DNA of 40,122 nucleotides, from the NCBI GenBank assembly GCA_018656005.1, contig JABHZW010000059.1:1-40122 (forward strand). Direction: 5' to 3'. Positions 23,379-32,216 of the stretch are shown piece by piece (position 1 is the stretch's first letter; the number at the start of each line of letters is the position of its first letter). The translations under genes and the position numbers were made by a program. This stretch comes from Candidatus Pseudelusimicrobium marinum (GTDB lineage Bacteria > Elusimicrobiota > Elusimicrobia > Elusimicrobiales > Elusimicrobiaceae). The notes under the pieces are model-generated. The model was not told where the DNA came from and did not search any database. It saw nothing but the letters and a program-made list of their open reading frames with translations.

Positions 23379-25637
23379 ATGAAAAAGCATAGATCAAAAA
23401 TAGTCTTAATAATTAGAATTTGTATGACAATTGCTCTAGTATCCGTAATACTTGCGAGTATAGGGTACTTTTCGCTTTTAAAATATTTAAATAATAAAAA
23501 CTTAACCGCTAACTTTGCAAATTTTTTGCAAGAAAAGTTTGATAAACCTGTTGTAGTAAGCTCGCTTGAATTTCATTTTCCTAATGAAATTTTAGTTCAC
23601 GATGTACAAATTATAGATTACGGGCCAGATCATTACGACCAGCTACTTGCAGTTGATAATTTGATGGTTCGTTATAATATGTTTAAGCTTATAGGCAAAA
23701 AATTTGTTATAAAAAGTATGTATTTTAACAAACCAAAAATTAAAGTTATAAGAGATAAAGATGGCAATTTAAACATACCAACACTTTCAATTAAACAACG
23801 AGAAAGCATAGCTGACGAAGCCGATAAACAGGAATTTAAGTTTGATATTTCTGTAGATAATATTGGTATTAACGACGGGCAACTTGTTTATAAAGATTTA
23901 AAAAATAATATTTCCCACGCAATTTATAGTGTTAATACAAGTTTTAATAATTTAGATTTTATAGAAGATACTGAAGTTTCTTTTGGTTTTATATCTCGAA
24001 ACAAATGGGGCGAAAAAATAATAGAAAGCCAAATTTTAGGTGATGGTAAAATAAATTTTGCTAATCTCGACTGGGAAAAAGCCAAAATTAAAGATACCAG
24101 CATAATAATTAAATTTTTTAAAGAGCCAATTACAGCGCTTGTTAATGTGGAAAATTTGCGAAATCCAAGAATATCTTTCCAAGGTAATATACCGGCTGTA
24201 AATTATACAGATGTTTCCATATTTTTTGATAGTCCGTTTGATTTTGCCTTCCCACCAGCAGAAATTTATTTTGATGCTACTTTAAAACAAGAAAAATATC
24301 TCGCACTAAAAGATATGGTAGTTAATATGGAAGATGTAAGTTTTGGTATGTATGCAGAATATAATATGTCAGAAAAATTGTTAGATATGCAGTTTGAAAC
24401 AAACAAGTTTAATTTTGCAAATAAAAATAATTGGTTCCCAGGGCTTAAAGGGTTGGAACTTGAGGGTGTCGGCGATATAAATGGTACTTTAAAAATAAGT
24501 GAAACCAAAAAAATAGAAGAAGCTGTTAATATAAAACTTAAAGATATTAAAGGTAAGTTGCGAGGTTTCACAATTAGCAAGTTTAGTGGAATTGTGGATA
24601 TTATGGACGGTTTTAAAAAAGTAACCGCCCAACTTAAAGATTTAAATTTTGATATTGGCGGACAAAGTTTTACAAAACTTCATGGTCAGTTTGAACTTGG
24701 TCATAATAAAATGTTTGTAAATTTACCTAGTGGATTATTTAATGGAAAAGATATGAAACTATCCTTTTATGCCACAAACCTTAACGATTTAGATAAAAGA
24801 CATGTAAATATGGCAGCAGATTTTGAAACTTTTGAACTTTTAGAAATTTTTGATACCGTCGGCGATTTTGGTAAAGGTGTAAACCCAAAATATCCAAATA
24901 TTCCAAAAAAACCAATGCCACATGAAGGCAAATTGAGTTGGTTAAGAAATTTTCGTGCAAAGTTGCCAAAATTTATACCAAATATAAAAGGTGTAGTTTC
25001 TGCAAGACAATTTATAACACCATCTATCTCGGGTGAAGATTTTAATTTGGAAGTTGATTTTCAAAATCTTAAACCGGGAATGGATAAGCTTTCCGGTACA
25101 TTTGATGCACAAATATCTAATGGGATAATTTATAAATTAGAAGAATTCGCCGCGAATGATTCTGCCTACAATGTCGCTTTCGCACCATTTATTATGATGC
25201 ACAAGCTAGAAAAAATGGGTAGTTTTGAGGTCGGCACAATACTAAAAAATGTACCATATGATAGAATAGTATTAAGTACAAACTTTAATAATGGTGCAAT
25301 GCGAATTAATAATTTTTTAATTGAAAGCATAAAAATACCATCAACCGTTTCTGGCTGGGTGGATTGGTATGGCGAAAATATAGATGTTAATGTTTGGACA
25401 AGGTTTACATCAAGTTCCAGCGCGGGTGCGATAGCAGAAAGTTTAACAGATGAAACTGGCAAACCTGCAATTGCATTTAGATCTAAAGGTAATATGTATA
25501 AGGGTATAAGAACAGAACTTGTTAGTTCAAAAAGTGTAAGAACTCAGATAGATAAAGCCACAGAAAAAGGAATAAGAACAGACTTTTCTACCTCTGAAAA
25601 GTTTAAGAAAGGAGGCTATAATGTCAAAAAAAAATAA
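23379..25637 (+). CDS. AsmA-like envelope protein
   Basis: 752 residues: one N-terminal membrane anchor (about residues 10-30), then a long beta-rich periplasmic part. The pattern after the anchor (FANFLQEKFDKPVVVSSLEFHFPNEILVHDVQIID) and the C-terminal ISNGIIYKLEEFA plus SGWVDWYGENIDVNVWTRF resemble AsmA/YhdP/TamB-like proteins, which in Gram-negatives carry phospholipid to the outer membrane. This supports a two-membrane cell. The last 17 bases overlap pyrE. Confidence 0.75.
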   Translation: MKKHRSKIVLIIRICMTIALVSVILASIGYFSLLKYLNNKNLTANFANFLQEKFDKPVVVSSLEFHFPNEILVHDVQIIDYGPDHYDQLLAVDNLMVRYNMFKLIGKKFVIKSMYFNKPKIKVIRDKDGNLNIPTLSIKQRESIADEADKQEFKFDISVDNIGINDGQLVYKDLKNNISHAIYSVNTSFNNLDFIEDTEVSFGFISRNKWGEKIIESQILGDGKINFANLDWEKAKIKDTSIIIKFFKEPITALVNVENLRNPRISFQGNIPAVNYTDVSIFFDSPFDFAFPPAEIYFDATLKQEKYLALKDMVVNMEDVSFGMYAEYNMSEKLLDMQFETNKFNFANKNNWFPGLKGLELEGVGDINGTLKISETKKIEEAVNIKLKDIKGKLRGFTISKFSGIVDIMDGFKKVTAQLKDLNFDIGGQSFTKLHGQFELGHNKMFVNLPSGLFNGKDMKLSFYATNLNDLDKRHVNMAADFETFELLEIFDTVGDFGKGVNPKYPNIPKKPMPHEGKLSWLRNFRAKLPKFIPNIKGVVSARQFITPSISGEDFNLEVDFQNLKPGMDKLSGTFDAQISNGIIYKLEEFAANDSAYNVAFAPFIMMHKLEKMGSFEVGTILKNVPYDRIVLSTNFNNGAMRINNFLIESIKIPSTVSGWVDWYGENIDVNVWTRFTSSSSAGAIAESLTDETGKPAIAFRSKGNMYKGIRTELVSSKSVRTQIDKATEKGIRTDFSTSEKFKKGGYNVKKK

Positions 25638-26199
25638 TTTCAATATAATAAGCATTTTGCAGGAGCATGGTGCGATTTTAAAGGGTCATTTCCAACTGCC
25701 AAACGGACTTCATTCGGAAAATTATATACAAACTTTTTTAGTGACTCAATATCCACATTTATTAACAAAAATATCGCAAGAAATGTCGGATTTATTTAAG
25801 AAAAGTACAGCAACTGTAATTTTAGCACCGACACCAAAAATTTCTGTGTTGGCACAAGAAATTGCACGCTTAAGAAAAGCAAGAGCAGTGTTTGCAGAAA
25901 AATATAAAGGCGATTCTATGAAAATAAAAAAAGCACTTGCCCCCAAAAAAGGCGATAAGGTTTTAATAGTAGACGATGTTACAACAACAGGTAAATTAAT
26001 ATCAGCGGCGATAGCACTTTGTAAAAGTTCAGGTGCAGAAATTATAGGTGTTGCCAGTGTGGCAGATAGAAGTGTGGGAGATTTAGGTTTACAAGTACCA
26101 ATAAGAGCTTTGATGAGTTTTCCACTTGAAACTTATACTGAGGAAAAATGTCCACTTTGCAAGAAAAGAATACCCCTGCAGTTATACACCAAGTTTTAA
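25621..26199 (+). CDS. pyrE: Orotate phosphoribosyltransferase, Thermus-type
   Basis: Makes orotidine 5'-phosphate from orotate and PRPP in pyrimidine synthesis. The PRPP loop VLIVDDVTTTGK is at 114-125. Substrate-side features are GHFQLPNGLHSENYIQ and APTPKISVLAQEIARL. The C-terminal CPLCKKRIPL (C177, C180) is typical of the Thermus-type subfamily (TIGR01367). 192 residues. A near-perfect ribosome site AAAGGAGG lies six bases upstream inside the preceding gene, which it overlaps by 17 bases. Confidence 0.88.
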   Translation: MSKKNNFNIISILQEHGAILKGHFQLPNGLHSENYIQTFLVTQYPHLLTKISQEMSDLFKKSTATVILAPTPKISVLAQEIARLRKARAVFAEKYKGDSMKIKKALAPKKGDKVLIVDDVTTTGKLISAAIALCKSSGAEIIGVASVADRSVGDLGLQVPIRALMSFPLETYTEEKCPLCKKRIPLQLYTKF

Positions 26200-26216
26200 A
26201 TAAAAGGTGATAAAAA

Positions 26217-27914
26217 ATGAAAATAATTATTATATTTATTGTGATTTTAATAGCTGTTAGCTTATATGTTAAGTTCAGTTTAAATGGAAAGAAAATATCT
26301 GGAAACTTGGTAGATTTACATAATGAAAAAATTTATCCTGCAACTATATCAATAAAAAATAACAAGATAGTGAAAATCGAAAGGAATAATAAAAAATATG
26401 ATAACTTTATAGTTCCAGGATTAATAGATTCACATATCCACATAGAAAGTTCAATGATGACCCCATCAAATTTTGGAAAAATAGCAGTAACACATGGTAC
26501 TGTTGCAACGGTTTCAGACTCACATGAAATTGCAAATGTATTGGGATTGGAGGGTGTGAATTGGATGATAGAAGATGGCAAGAAAGTGCTGTTTAAATTT
26601 AATTTTGGAGCTTCGCCGTGTGTGCCTGCAACCAGTTTTGAAACTTCGGGAGCAGTTTTAGGAGCTAAAGAAATAGAAGAACTTATGAAAAGAGATGACA
26701 TTAAATATATGGCAGAGATGATGAATTATCCAGGGGTAATTTTTGGCGATAAAGATGTATGGAAAAAAATTGCAGTAGCAAAAAAATATAATAAACCTAT
26801 TGACGGACATGCTCCTTATGTTCAGGGTGCTGATTTGGAAGAATATGTAAAAGCTGGAATAAGTACAGATCACGAAACAACAAATTTGGCAGAAGCGAAA
26901 GAAAAGATAGGTTTAGGTATGAAAATTCAAATAAGAGAAGGGTCTGCTGCGAAAGATTTTGAAAATTTAAAAACTTTAATTCAAACCAATCCTGATATGG
27001 TAATGTTTTGTAGCGATGATAAACACCCTGACGATTTAGTAAAATCACATATAAACGAGTTAGTAAAAAGAGCATTGAATTTGGGTTATGATAAATTTGA
27101 TGTGTTAAAAGTGGCATCGCTAAACCCAGTAAAGCATTATAATCTTGATGTGGGTCTTTTGCGAGAAGGAGATTTTGCTGATTTTATTGTCGTAGATAAT
27201 TTTGAGGATTTTAATATTTTAAAAACATATATAGACGGCAAACTTGTAGCAGAGAATGGTAAAAGTTTGATAAAAACATCAAAAGCAGATACTCCGAATA
27301 ATTTTAATACCTCGAAAAAAAGTTTGGAGGATATTCAATTAAAAGCTGATGGCAAAAAAATAAATGTAATAAATGCAATTGATGGGCAGTTAATTACAAT
27401 GAGTTCCGTGGAAAAAACCAAAATCGAGAATGGGTATGTAGTATCAGATGTTGAAAACGATATTCTAAAAATAGTAGTTGTTAATAGATACGAAAACGCA
27501 CCAGTTAGTATAGGTTTTATAAAAAATATTGGTTTAAAAAAAGGAGCAATAGCAACAAGTGTAGCCCACGACTCGCATAATGTAATAGCTGTTGGGGTGA
27601 GTGATAAAGATATTTTAAAAGCATTAAATTTGGTTATAGAAAATAGGGGTGGAATGTCTTTGGCTTACGAGGATAAAGAAGAATTTTTAGCATTACCGAT
27701 AGCAGGATTGATGTCCGATAAAAATATAGATTATGTGGCAAATAAATATTCAGATTTAACACAAATATCAAAGCAAGAAATGGGGAGTACATTAAGAGCA
27801 CCTTATATGACACTTTCATTTATGGCATTATTAGTTATACCAGAAATAAAACTTGGCGATAAAGGATTGTTTGATGCTAAAGCATTCAAATTTATGGATA
27901 TTTTCGAAAAATAA
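26217..27914 (+). CDS. ade: Adenine deaminase with N-terminal membrane segment
   Basis: Converts adenine to hypoxanthine and ammonia. Metal motifs: H73 and H75 in DSHIHIESSMM, H103 in SDSHE, GHAPYVQG, STDHET, and CSDDKHPDDL. The C-domain has the adenine-deaminase-specific VAHDSHNVIAVGVSD and RGGMSLAYEDKEEFLALPIAGLMS. 565 residues. Unusually, the first 17-18 residues (MKIIIIFIVILIAVSLY) form a hydrophobic anchor or signal. The start is supported by AAGGTGAT, a near-perfect SD, and no ATG follows before the conserved SGNLVDLHNEKIYP. The stop lies one base from the convergent oadB stop. Confidence 0.93.
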   Translation: MKIIIIFIVILIAVSLYVKFSLNGKKISGNLVDLHNEKIYPATISIKNNKIVKIERNNKKYDNFIVPGLIDSHIHIESSMMTPSNFGKIAVTHGTVATVSDSHEIANVLGLEGVNWMIEDGKKVLFKFNFGASPCVPATSFETSGAVLGAKEIEELMKRDDIKYMAEMMNYPGVIFGDKDVWKKIAVAKKYNKPIDGHAPYVQGADLEEYVKAGISTDHETTNLAEAKEKIGLGMKIQIREGSAAKDFENLKTLIQTNPDMVMFCSDDKHPDDLVKSHINELVKRALNLGYDKFDVLKVASLNPVKHYNLDVGLLREGDFADFIVVDNFEDFNILKTYIDGKLVAENGKSLIKTSKADTPNNFNTSKKSLEDIQLKADGKKINVINAIDGQLITMSSVEKTKIENGYVVSDVENDILKIVVVNRYENAPVSIGFIKNIGLKKGAIATSVAHDSHNVIAVGVSDKDILKALNLVIENRGGMSLAYEDKEEFLALPIAGLMSDKNIDYVANKYSDLTQISKQEMGSTLRAPYMTLSFMALLVIPEIKLGDKGLFDAKAFKFMDIFEK

Positions 27915-27915
27915 T

Positions 27916-29046
27916 TTATCCAAGTAGTGCTAAAAGTATACCCGCGGCGACCGCTGATCCGATAACTCCTGCTACATTTGGTCCCATAGCATGCATTAAT
28001 AAATGATTATGAGGATTTGCTTCTTGTCCTACCTTAGAAACCACTCTAGCGCTCATTGGCACAGCACTAACTCCACTTGCACCAATTAATGGGTTAATTT
28101 TTTCTTTACTCATTCTGTTCATAAGTTTTGCAAGTAATACACCTGCTGCTGTACCTATGCAGAACGCAAATAAACCAAGTGCTATAATACCAAGCGTTTC
28201 TTTCTGTAAAAATACACCTGCAGAAAGTTTTGAACCTACCGCTAAACCAAGTAAAATTGTCACAATATTTATAAATTCGTTTTGTGCTGTTTTACTTAGT
28301 CTATCCACCACGGCACATTCCTTTAAAATATTACCAAACATTAACATACCGATAAGCGGAGAAGCATCTGGTAAAAATAAAATACACAAAATTAAAACTG
28401 CAAATGGGAACAATATTTTTTCTCTTTTACTTACCACTCGAAGTTGTTTCATAACAATTTGTTGTTCTTTTTTTGTAGTTAAAGCACGCATAATTGGTGG
28501 CTGAATTATAGGCACAAGTGCCATATAAGAATATGCTGCCACGGCAATTGGTCCGAGCAGTTTTGGAGATAATTTGCTTGCTAAAAATATAGCAGTTGGA
28601 CCATCAGCTCCGCCGATAATACCAATAGCACCAGCATCTTGCAAGGTAAAGTTGAAACCATATTTTGCGAGTATCAAAGCACCAATTAATGTGGTGAAAA
28701 TACCAAATTGTGCCGCTGCACCAAGTAGTGCTGTCTTAGGATTTGCAATTAACGGACCAAAATCTGTCATCGCACCGATACCTAAAAATATGAAGAGGGG
28801 GAATAAGCCATTTGAAATACCAAAATTATAAACTATCCCTAAAAATCCAGTACCTGCAATATCTGCTACAGGAATATTTGCAAGTATACCACCAAAACCT
28901 ATGGGGATAAGCAAAAGCGGTTCAAACTTTTTGACAATCCCAAGCCAAATTAATAATAAACCAACAAGTATCATTATTATTTGACCGAATTCAAAATTAT
29001 ATAGCCCTGTTGAGTGCCATAGATCTGAAAAATTTATTGATTCCAT
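27916..29046 (-). CDS. oadB: Na+-translocating decarboxylase beta subunit
   Basis: Membrane subunit that decarboxylates carboxybiotin and pumps Na+ outward. 376 residues, about nine to eleven membrane segments. The conserved ion-site motif [10 protein letters not shown] is present, as are [12 protein letters not shown] near the N-terminus and [18 protein letters not shown] at the C-terminus. Last gene of birA-oadG-oadA-oadB; AGAGGTGAAT serves as ribosome site. OadB, GcdB and MmdB are close homologues, so the substrate is set by the alpha subunit. Confidence 0.94.
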   Translation of the reverse strand: MESINFSDLWHSTGLYNFEFGQIIMILVGLLLIWLGIVKKFEPLLLIPIGFGGILANIPVADIAGTGFLGIVYNFGISNGLFPLFIFLGIGAMTDFGPLIANPKTALLGAAAQFGIFTTLIGALILAKYGFNFTLQDAGAIGIIGGADGPTAIFLASKLSPKLLGPIAVAAYSYMALVPIIQPPIMRALTTKKEQQIVMKQLRVVSKREKILFPFAVLILCILFLPDASPLIGMLMFGNILKECAVVDRLSKTAQNEFINIVTILLGLAVGSKLSAGVFLQKETLGIIALGLFAFCIGTAAGVLLAKLMNRMSKEKINPLIGASGVSAVPMSARVVSKVGQEANPHNHLLMHAMGPNVAGVIGSAVAAGILLALLG

Positions 29047-29059
29047 AAATATTCACCTC

Positions 29060-30868
29060 TTATTTGATTATTGCAAGGTCATCGCCCGCTTGGATTTGTT
29101 GTCCGACGCTAACAGAAACTTTTACAATACCACTTTTTGTTGCTTTAATTTCTGTTTCCATTTTCATAGCTTCCATAATTAAAACAGTATCGCCTTCTTC
29201 AATTTTATCACCATTTTGTGCGATGATTTTAAAAATAGTTCCCGGCATTGGCGCTTTTATTGGATGTCCTTTACCTTTAGCATTATCGCCGACAGTTTCC
29301 TTTTGAGTTTCTGGTGTGCCACCTTCTGCGATATCAAAACCAAAGTCTGTACCATTAACGGTTGCTTTGTCGCCATTTACAGAAACTACATATGTTTCGC
29401 CTTCAAGGTTTACTGTGTAAGTTTCACTTTTGCCCACTTTTTTCTTTGGTGTCTCTGCACTTATTTTTCTAATATTTTCTTTAGCTTCACCTTTCAAAAA
29501 GCTCACACCTTTATCGCCACAGGTGGAAGTGATGAAAATATTTTCGTCAGTAATTTCTAACTTATTATCTTCTAAAATTTTCTTAGCATATGCTATACCT
29601 TTAGTTTCGTCGGCATCATTAATTTCTAAAGGAGTTTTTGTTGTAGGTTCTAGCTTCAATTGTTCTGATGCTATTTTTACAATTTCTTTATCCGGTGCAA
29701 TTGGTGTTTTACCAAAATAGCCAAGTACCATTTTGCCATAACCTGGTGCTATTTTTTTCCAAGGACCAAGCATCACATTATTGAATGCTTGTTGAAAATA
29801 AAATTGTGAAACTGGTGTCACACTTGTTCCAAAACCGCCTCGTCTTACAGTTTTGCCCATAGCTTCAAAAACTTCTTGGTAGCGATGCATAATTTTATTG
29901 TCTCTCATCATCTGAGTATTAGCTGTTAACGCGCCACCTGGCATTGGTGCAAATGGAATAAGTGGTTCTACGGCGATTGCTTCTGGTGGAAGAAAATAAT
30001 CTTTCATACAATCTTTAAAAACATTTTCTGCTTCTACAATTTTGTTTATATCTACATCTAAAGTATATTTTGACCCTCTTAATGCATGCCACATTGTTAT
30101 AATATCTGGCTGACAAGTGCCACCAGAAACTGGTGCCATAGATAAATCTATCCTATCAACACCTGCTTCTATTGCAGCCATATAGCACGAAACACCTGTG
30201 CCTGCAGTTTCGTGTGTATGGAAAGAAATTTCTGTATCGGCTGGTAAAGTTTTTCTTGCTAAAGCAATTGTTTCTGCCACAATTTTTGGACTTGCTGTAC
30301 CAGATGCATCTTTAAAACATACGCTATCAAAACCTATGCCTGCTTTTAAAATTTGTTTTAAGGTGTTATTGTAAAATTCTGGTGTATGTGTTCTGCCACT
30401 TTTGTCCCAACCTGGAGCGAGCGACATTAATGTTACACAAACTTCGTGTTTTAAGCCTGCATCTTTAATACATTTACCACTATATATAAGATTGTTTACA
30501 TCGTTTAAAGCATCGAAATTTCTTATAGTTGTTATGCCGTGTTTTTTGAAAAGTTTTGCGTGTAAATTGATAATATCACTACTTTGACTTTCCAAACCAA
30601 CAACATTTGTACCTCTTGCTAGGGTTTGAAGATTAGCATCTGGACCGGCTGCCTTACGGAACTGATCCATCATACTAAAAGCATCTTCATTACAATAAAA
30701 ATATAAGCTTTGGAATCTTGCTCCGCCACCTGCTTCAAAATGGTTAATACCAGCATTTTTGGCAGCTTCTACTGCTGGTAGGAAATCTTTGGTTAGTACT
30801 CTTGCCCCGTAGGCAGATTGGAAACCGTCTCTGAAACCGGTCATCATAAATTTAATTTTCTTAGTCAT
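29060..30868 (-). CDS. oadA: Oxaloacetate decarboxylase alpha subunit (carboxyltransferase + biotin domain)
   Basis: Transfers CO2 from oxaloacetate to biotin. N-terminal TIM barrel with TGFRDGFQS (the family usually has LRDAHQS), lysine in CFKDASGT, and metal histidines in SFHTHE. Then the conserved carboxyltransferase domain PLIPFAPMPGGALTANTQM, and a C-terminal biotinyl domain with EAMKMETE, biotin lysine K569. 602 residues. The variant first motif places it in a divergent pyruvate/oxaloacetate carboxyltransferase branch. The presence of oadB and oadG argues for oxaloacetate as substrate. Confidence 0.9.
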   Translation of the reverse strand: MTKKIKFMMTGFRDGFQSAYGARVLTKDFLPAVEAAKNAGINHFEAGGGARFQSLYFYCNEDAFSMMDQFRKAAGPDANLQTLARGTNVVGLESQSSDIINLHAKLFKKHGITTIRNFDALNDVNNLIYSGKCIKDAGLKHEVCVTLMSLAPGWDKSGRTHTPEFYNNTLKQILKAGIGFDSVCFKDASGTASPKIVAETIALARKTLPADTEISFHTHETAGTGVSCYMAAIEAGVDRIDLSMAPVSGGTCQPDIITMWHALRGSKYTLDVDINKIVEAENVFKDCMKDYFLPPEAIAVEPLIPFAPMPGGALTANTQMMRDNKIMHRYQEVFEAMGKTVRRGGFGTSVTPVSQFYFQQAFNNVMLGPWKKIAPGYGKMVLGYFGKTPIAPDKEIVKIASEQLKLEPTTKTPLEINDADETKGIAYAKKILEDNKLEITDENIFITSTCGDKGVSFLKGEAKENIRKISAETPKKKVGKSETYTVNLEGETYVVSVNGDKATVNGTDFGFDIAEGGTPETQKETVGDNAKGKGHPIKAPMPGTIFKIIAQNGDKIEEGDTVLIMEAMKMETEIKATKSGIVKVSVSVGQQIQAGDDLAIIK

Positions 30869-30878
30869 ATTTTTTCCT

Positions 30879-31100
30879 TTATTTTTTGTTGAAATGATGT
30901 GCCAAAGCTATCGATGTAGCTTTAAAAATATTTTTGCTTTTTGCTTTTGATTTTGTCTTTACGGCTACTGGTTGTGGAAAATATTTGTCCAAAATTATGA
31001 CAAATTTTTCCAAACATAGCATTAGTAAAACCAAAATGCTAAGTAATGCAAATACTGTGCTCATTCCTATTAGTGTAATTGTTATTCCTTGTGATATCAT
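30879..31100 (-). CDS. oadG: Oxaloacetate decarboxylase gamma subunit
   Basis: 73 residues: a single membrane segment (about 7-29, ITLIGMSTVFALLSILVLLMLCL) followed by a short basic tail ending ALAHHFNKK. OadG subunits anchor alpha to beta and have a metal-binding C-terminus; the histidine pair may serve this. Its start overlaps the birA stop by four bases, and oadA starts ten bases after its stop. Confidence 0.85.
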   Translation of the reverse strand: MISQGITITLIGMSTVFALLSILVLLMLCLEKFVIILDKYFPQPVAVKTKSKAKSKNIFKATSIALAHHFNKK

Positions 31101-31804
31101 AAAATGTCCCCTATGTGTAGATGGTTAATATTGCCAAGTTCGTCTTCTAAAATTATTGCACCGTGCTTATCTACACCTTTAACTTTTGCTTCGTAAATTT
31201 TGTCTATATGTTGAAGTTTTATTTCTTTACCTATATATGCGAAATATTTATTGTAATCTTTTTGTATCGCTTCAAACCCTTTTGATAGAGTTTTTGGATA
31301 TAATCTAAAAAATTCTTTTAAAATTTGTGCTAAAAATTTTTCTTTATCTATATTTAAACCTAAAGTTTTTAGACTTATTGCTGGTTTTTCTATTTTATTT
31401 AGATTCTTTTGTTCTATGTTTATGCCTACACCTAAAATTATGGCTTTAAGTTTATTATTTTCAAACACTGTTTCAGATAATATGCCACATGCTTTTTTAT
31501 TATTCACCAAAATATCATTAGGCCACTTTATTTGCGGTTTTATGCTGTATTTTTCAATTGCCTTACATATAGCCACACTTATTGATTGTGTTAAATTGGG
31601 TATGTTTTTCCTCGAAAAAACCTTTGGTTTAAGTACAATTGAAAAATACAGCCCACCTTTATTAGAAACCCAAGTTCTTTGGTATCTGCCTCGTCCTTTG
31701 GTTTGAGTTTCTGCTATAATGACATCTTTATGTTTCAAAGAACTGTGATTTTCTTTTGAATAGGTGTTTGTAGAATCTAATTTTTTGAAAAAAATAATTC
31801 CCAT
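31097..31804 (-). CDS. birA: Biotin-protein ligase (class I, no DNA-binding domain)
   Basis: Attaches biotin to carrier domains such as that of OadA. GRGR at 37-40 in ETQTKGRGRYQRTW, catalytic lysine K93 in IKWPNDILVNNKKACGIL, and GVGINIE are all present. 235 residues: it starts directly in the catalytic domain, so it lacks the N-terminal winged helix of repressor-type BirA. First gene of the oad operon, overlapping oadG by four bases. No SD is visible; a -10-like TAAAAT lies 8 bases before the ATG. Confidence 0.94.
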   Translation of the reverse strand: MGIIFFKKLDSTNTYSKENHSSLKHKDVIIAETQTKGRGRYQRTWVSNKGGLYFSIVLKPKVFSRKNIPNLTQSISVAICKAIEKYSIKPQIKWPNDILVNNKKACGILSETVFENNKLKAIILGVGINIEQKNLNKIEKPAISLKTLGLNIDKEKFLAQILKEFFRLYPKTLSKGFEAIQKDYNKYFAYIGKEIKLQHIDKIYEAKVKGVDKHGAIILEDELGNINHLHIGDIL

Positions 31805-31812
31805 TTAACTAC

Positions 31813-31842
31813 ATTTTAGCAAATTTTGAATTAGCTAGCTAA
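31813..31842 (-). promoter_or_regulatory. birA-oad promoter with palindrome
   Basis: -10-like TAAAAT (plus-strand ATTTTA, 31813-31818). The position where a -35 would fall overlaps the perfect 12-bp palindrome TTAGCTAGCTAA (31831-31842), which may be a repressor site. Predicted start falls within a few bases of the birA ATG. Confidence 0.5.
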
Positions 31843-31846
31843 AAGC

Positions 31847-31877
31847 AAAAAACCCAGCTAAGTTAACTGGGTTTTTT
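31847..31877 (-). terminator. Terminator of the xre gene
   Basis: AAAAAACCCAG/CTGGGTTTTTT, an 11-bp stem including the T/A runs with a 9-base loop. It lies downstream of xre on the - strand and upstream of birA, so it separates the two transcripts. It would also work on the + strand. Confidence 0.85.
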
Positions 31878-31909
31878 ATTAGGTCTTTTTAGTGAAAATG
31901 TGGCAAGTT

Positions 31910-32149
31910 TTATTCTGTCTCTTCTAAAATTTTCGCCAAAGGCATTTTTAGTCCAGATGCTATCTGTTGTAAATTTAAAAACGATACATTTCGCTCTCCA
32001 CGCTCTATACCACCGATGTAATTTCGGTGTAAATCAACCTCAAATGCAAAGCTTTCTTGAGAATGTCCAGCCTCTTTTCTAAGAGTTCTTATCCTTTTTC
32101 CTAGCTTTTTTAATTTTACTTGATGCTTCGTTTCGTAATATATCGTCAT
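31910..32149 (-). CDS. XRE-family helix-turn-helix regulator
   Basis: 79-residue one-domain DNA-binding protein: LGKRIRTLRKEAGHSQESFAFEVDLHRNYIGGIERGERNVSFLNLQQIASGLKMPLAKI fits the Cro/C1 HTH across its whole length. It resembles small controller proteins of phages and restriction-modification systems, but no such genes are adjacent. The ATG lies 6 bases after a -10 TAAAAT with no SD, so the mRNA is probably leaderless. A perfect inverted repeat in its promoter suggests autoregulation. It is alone, bounded by its own terminator. Confidence 0.88.
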   Translation of the reverse strand: MTIYYETKHQVKLKKLGKRIRTLRKEAGHSQESFAFEVDLHRNYIGGIERGERNVSFLNLQQIASGLKMPLAKILEETE

Positions 32150-32155
32150 ACAAAA

Positions 32156-32161
32156 ATTTTA
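32156..32161 (-). promoter_or_regulatory. -10 element of xre promoter
   Basis: TAAAAT on the - strand, six bases before the xre ATG; no recognisable -35 (TAGAAC at the expected place). The left arm of the inverted repeat fills the spacer. Confidence 0.6.
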
Positions 32162-32166
32162 TTAAC

Positions 32167-32201
32167 ATCACACTTATAGTTCTACACACGATAAGTGTGA
32201 T
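32167..32201. promoter_or_regulatory. Operator-like 11-bp inverted repeat
   Basis: ATCACACTTAT (32167-32177) and ATAAGTGTGAT (32191-32201) are exact inverted repeats 13 bases apart. Left arm ends 5 bases from the xre -10; right arm ends 6 bases from the divergent TATAAT. The likely binder is the XRE protein (inference). Confidence 0.75.
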
Positions 32202-32204
32202 ATG

Positions 32205-32213
32205 TGTTATAAT
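32205..32213 (+). promoter_or_regulatory. Extended -10 promoter, divergent from xre
   Basis: TGT-TATAAT on the + strand, the best -10 match in the region, with the TGn extension and a weak -35 (CACACG). Predicted start near 32220, at the first helix of the structured sequence. Confidence 0.6.
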
Positions 32214-32216
32214 AAA

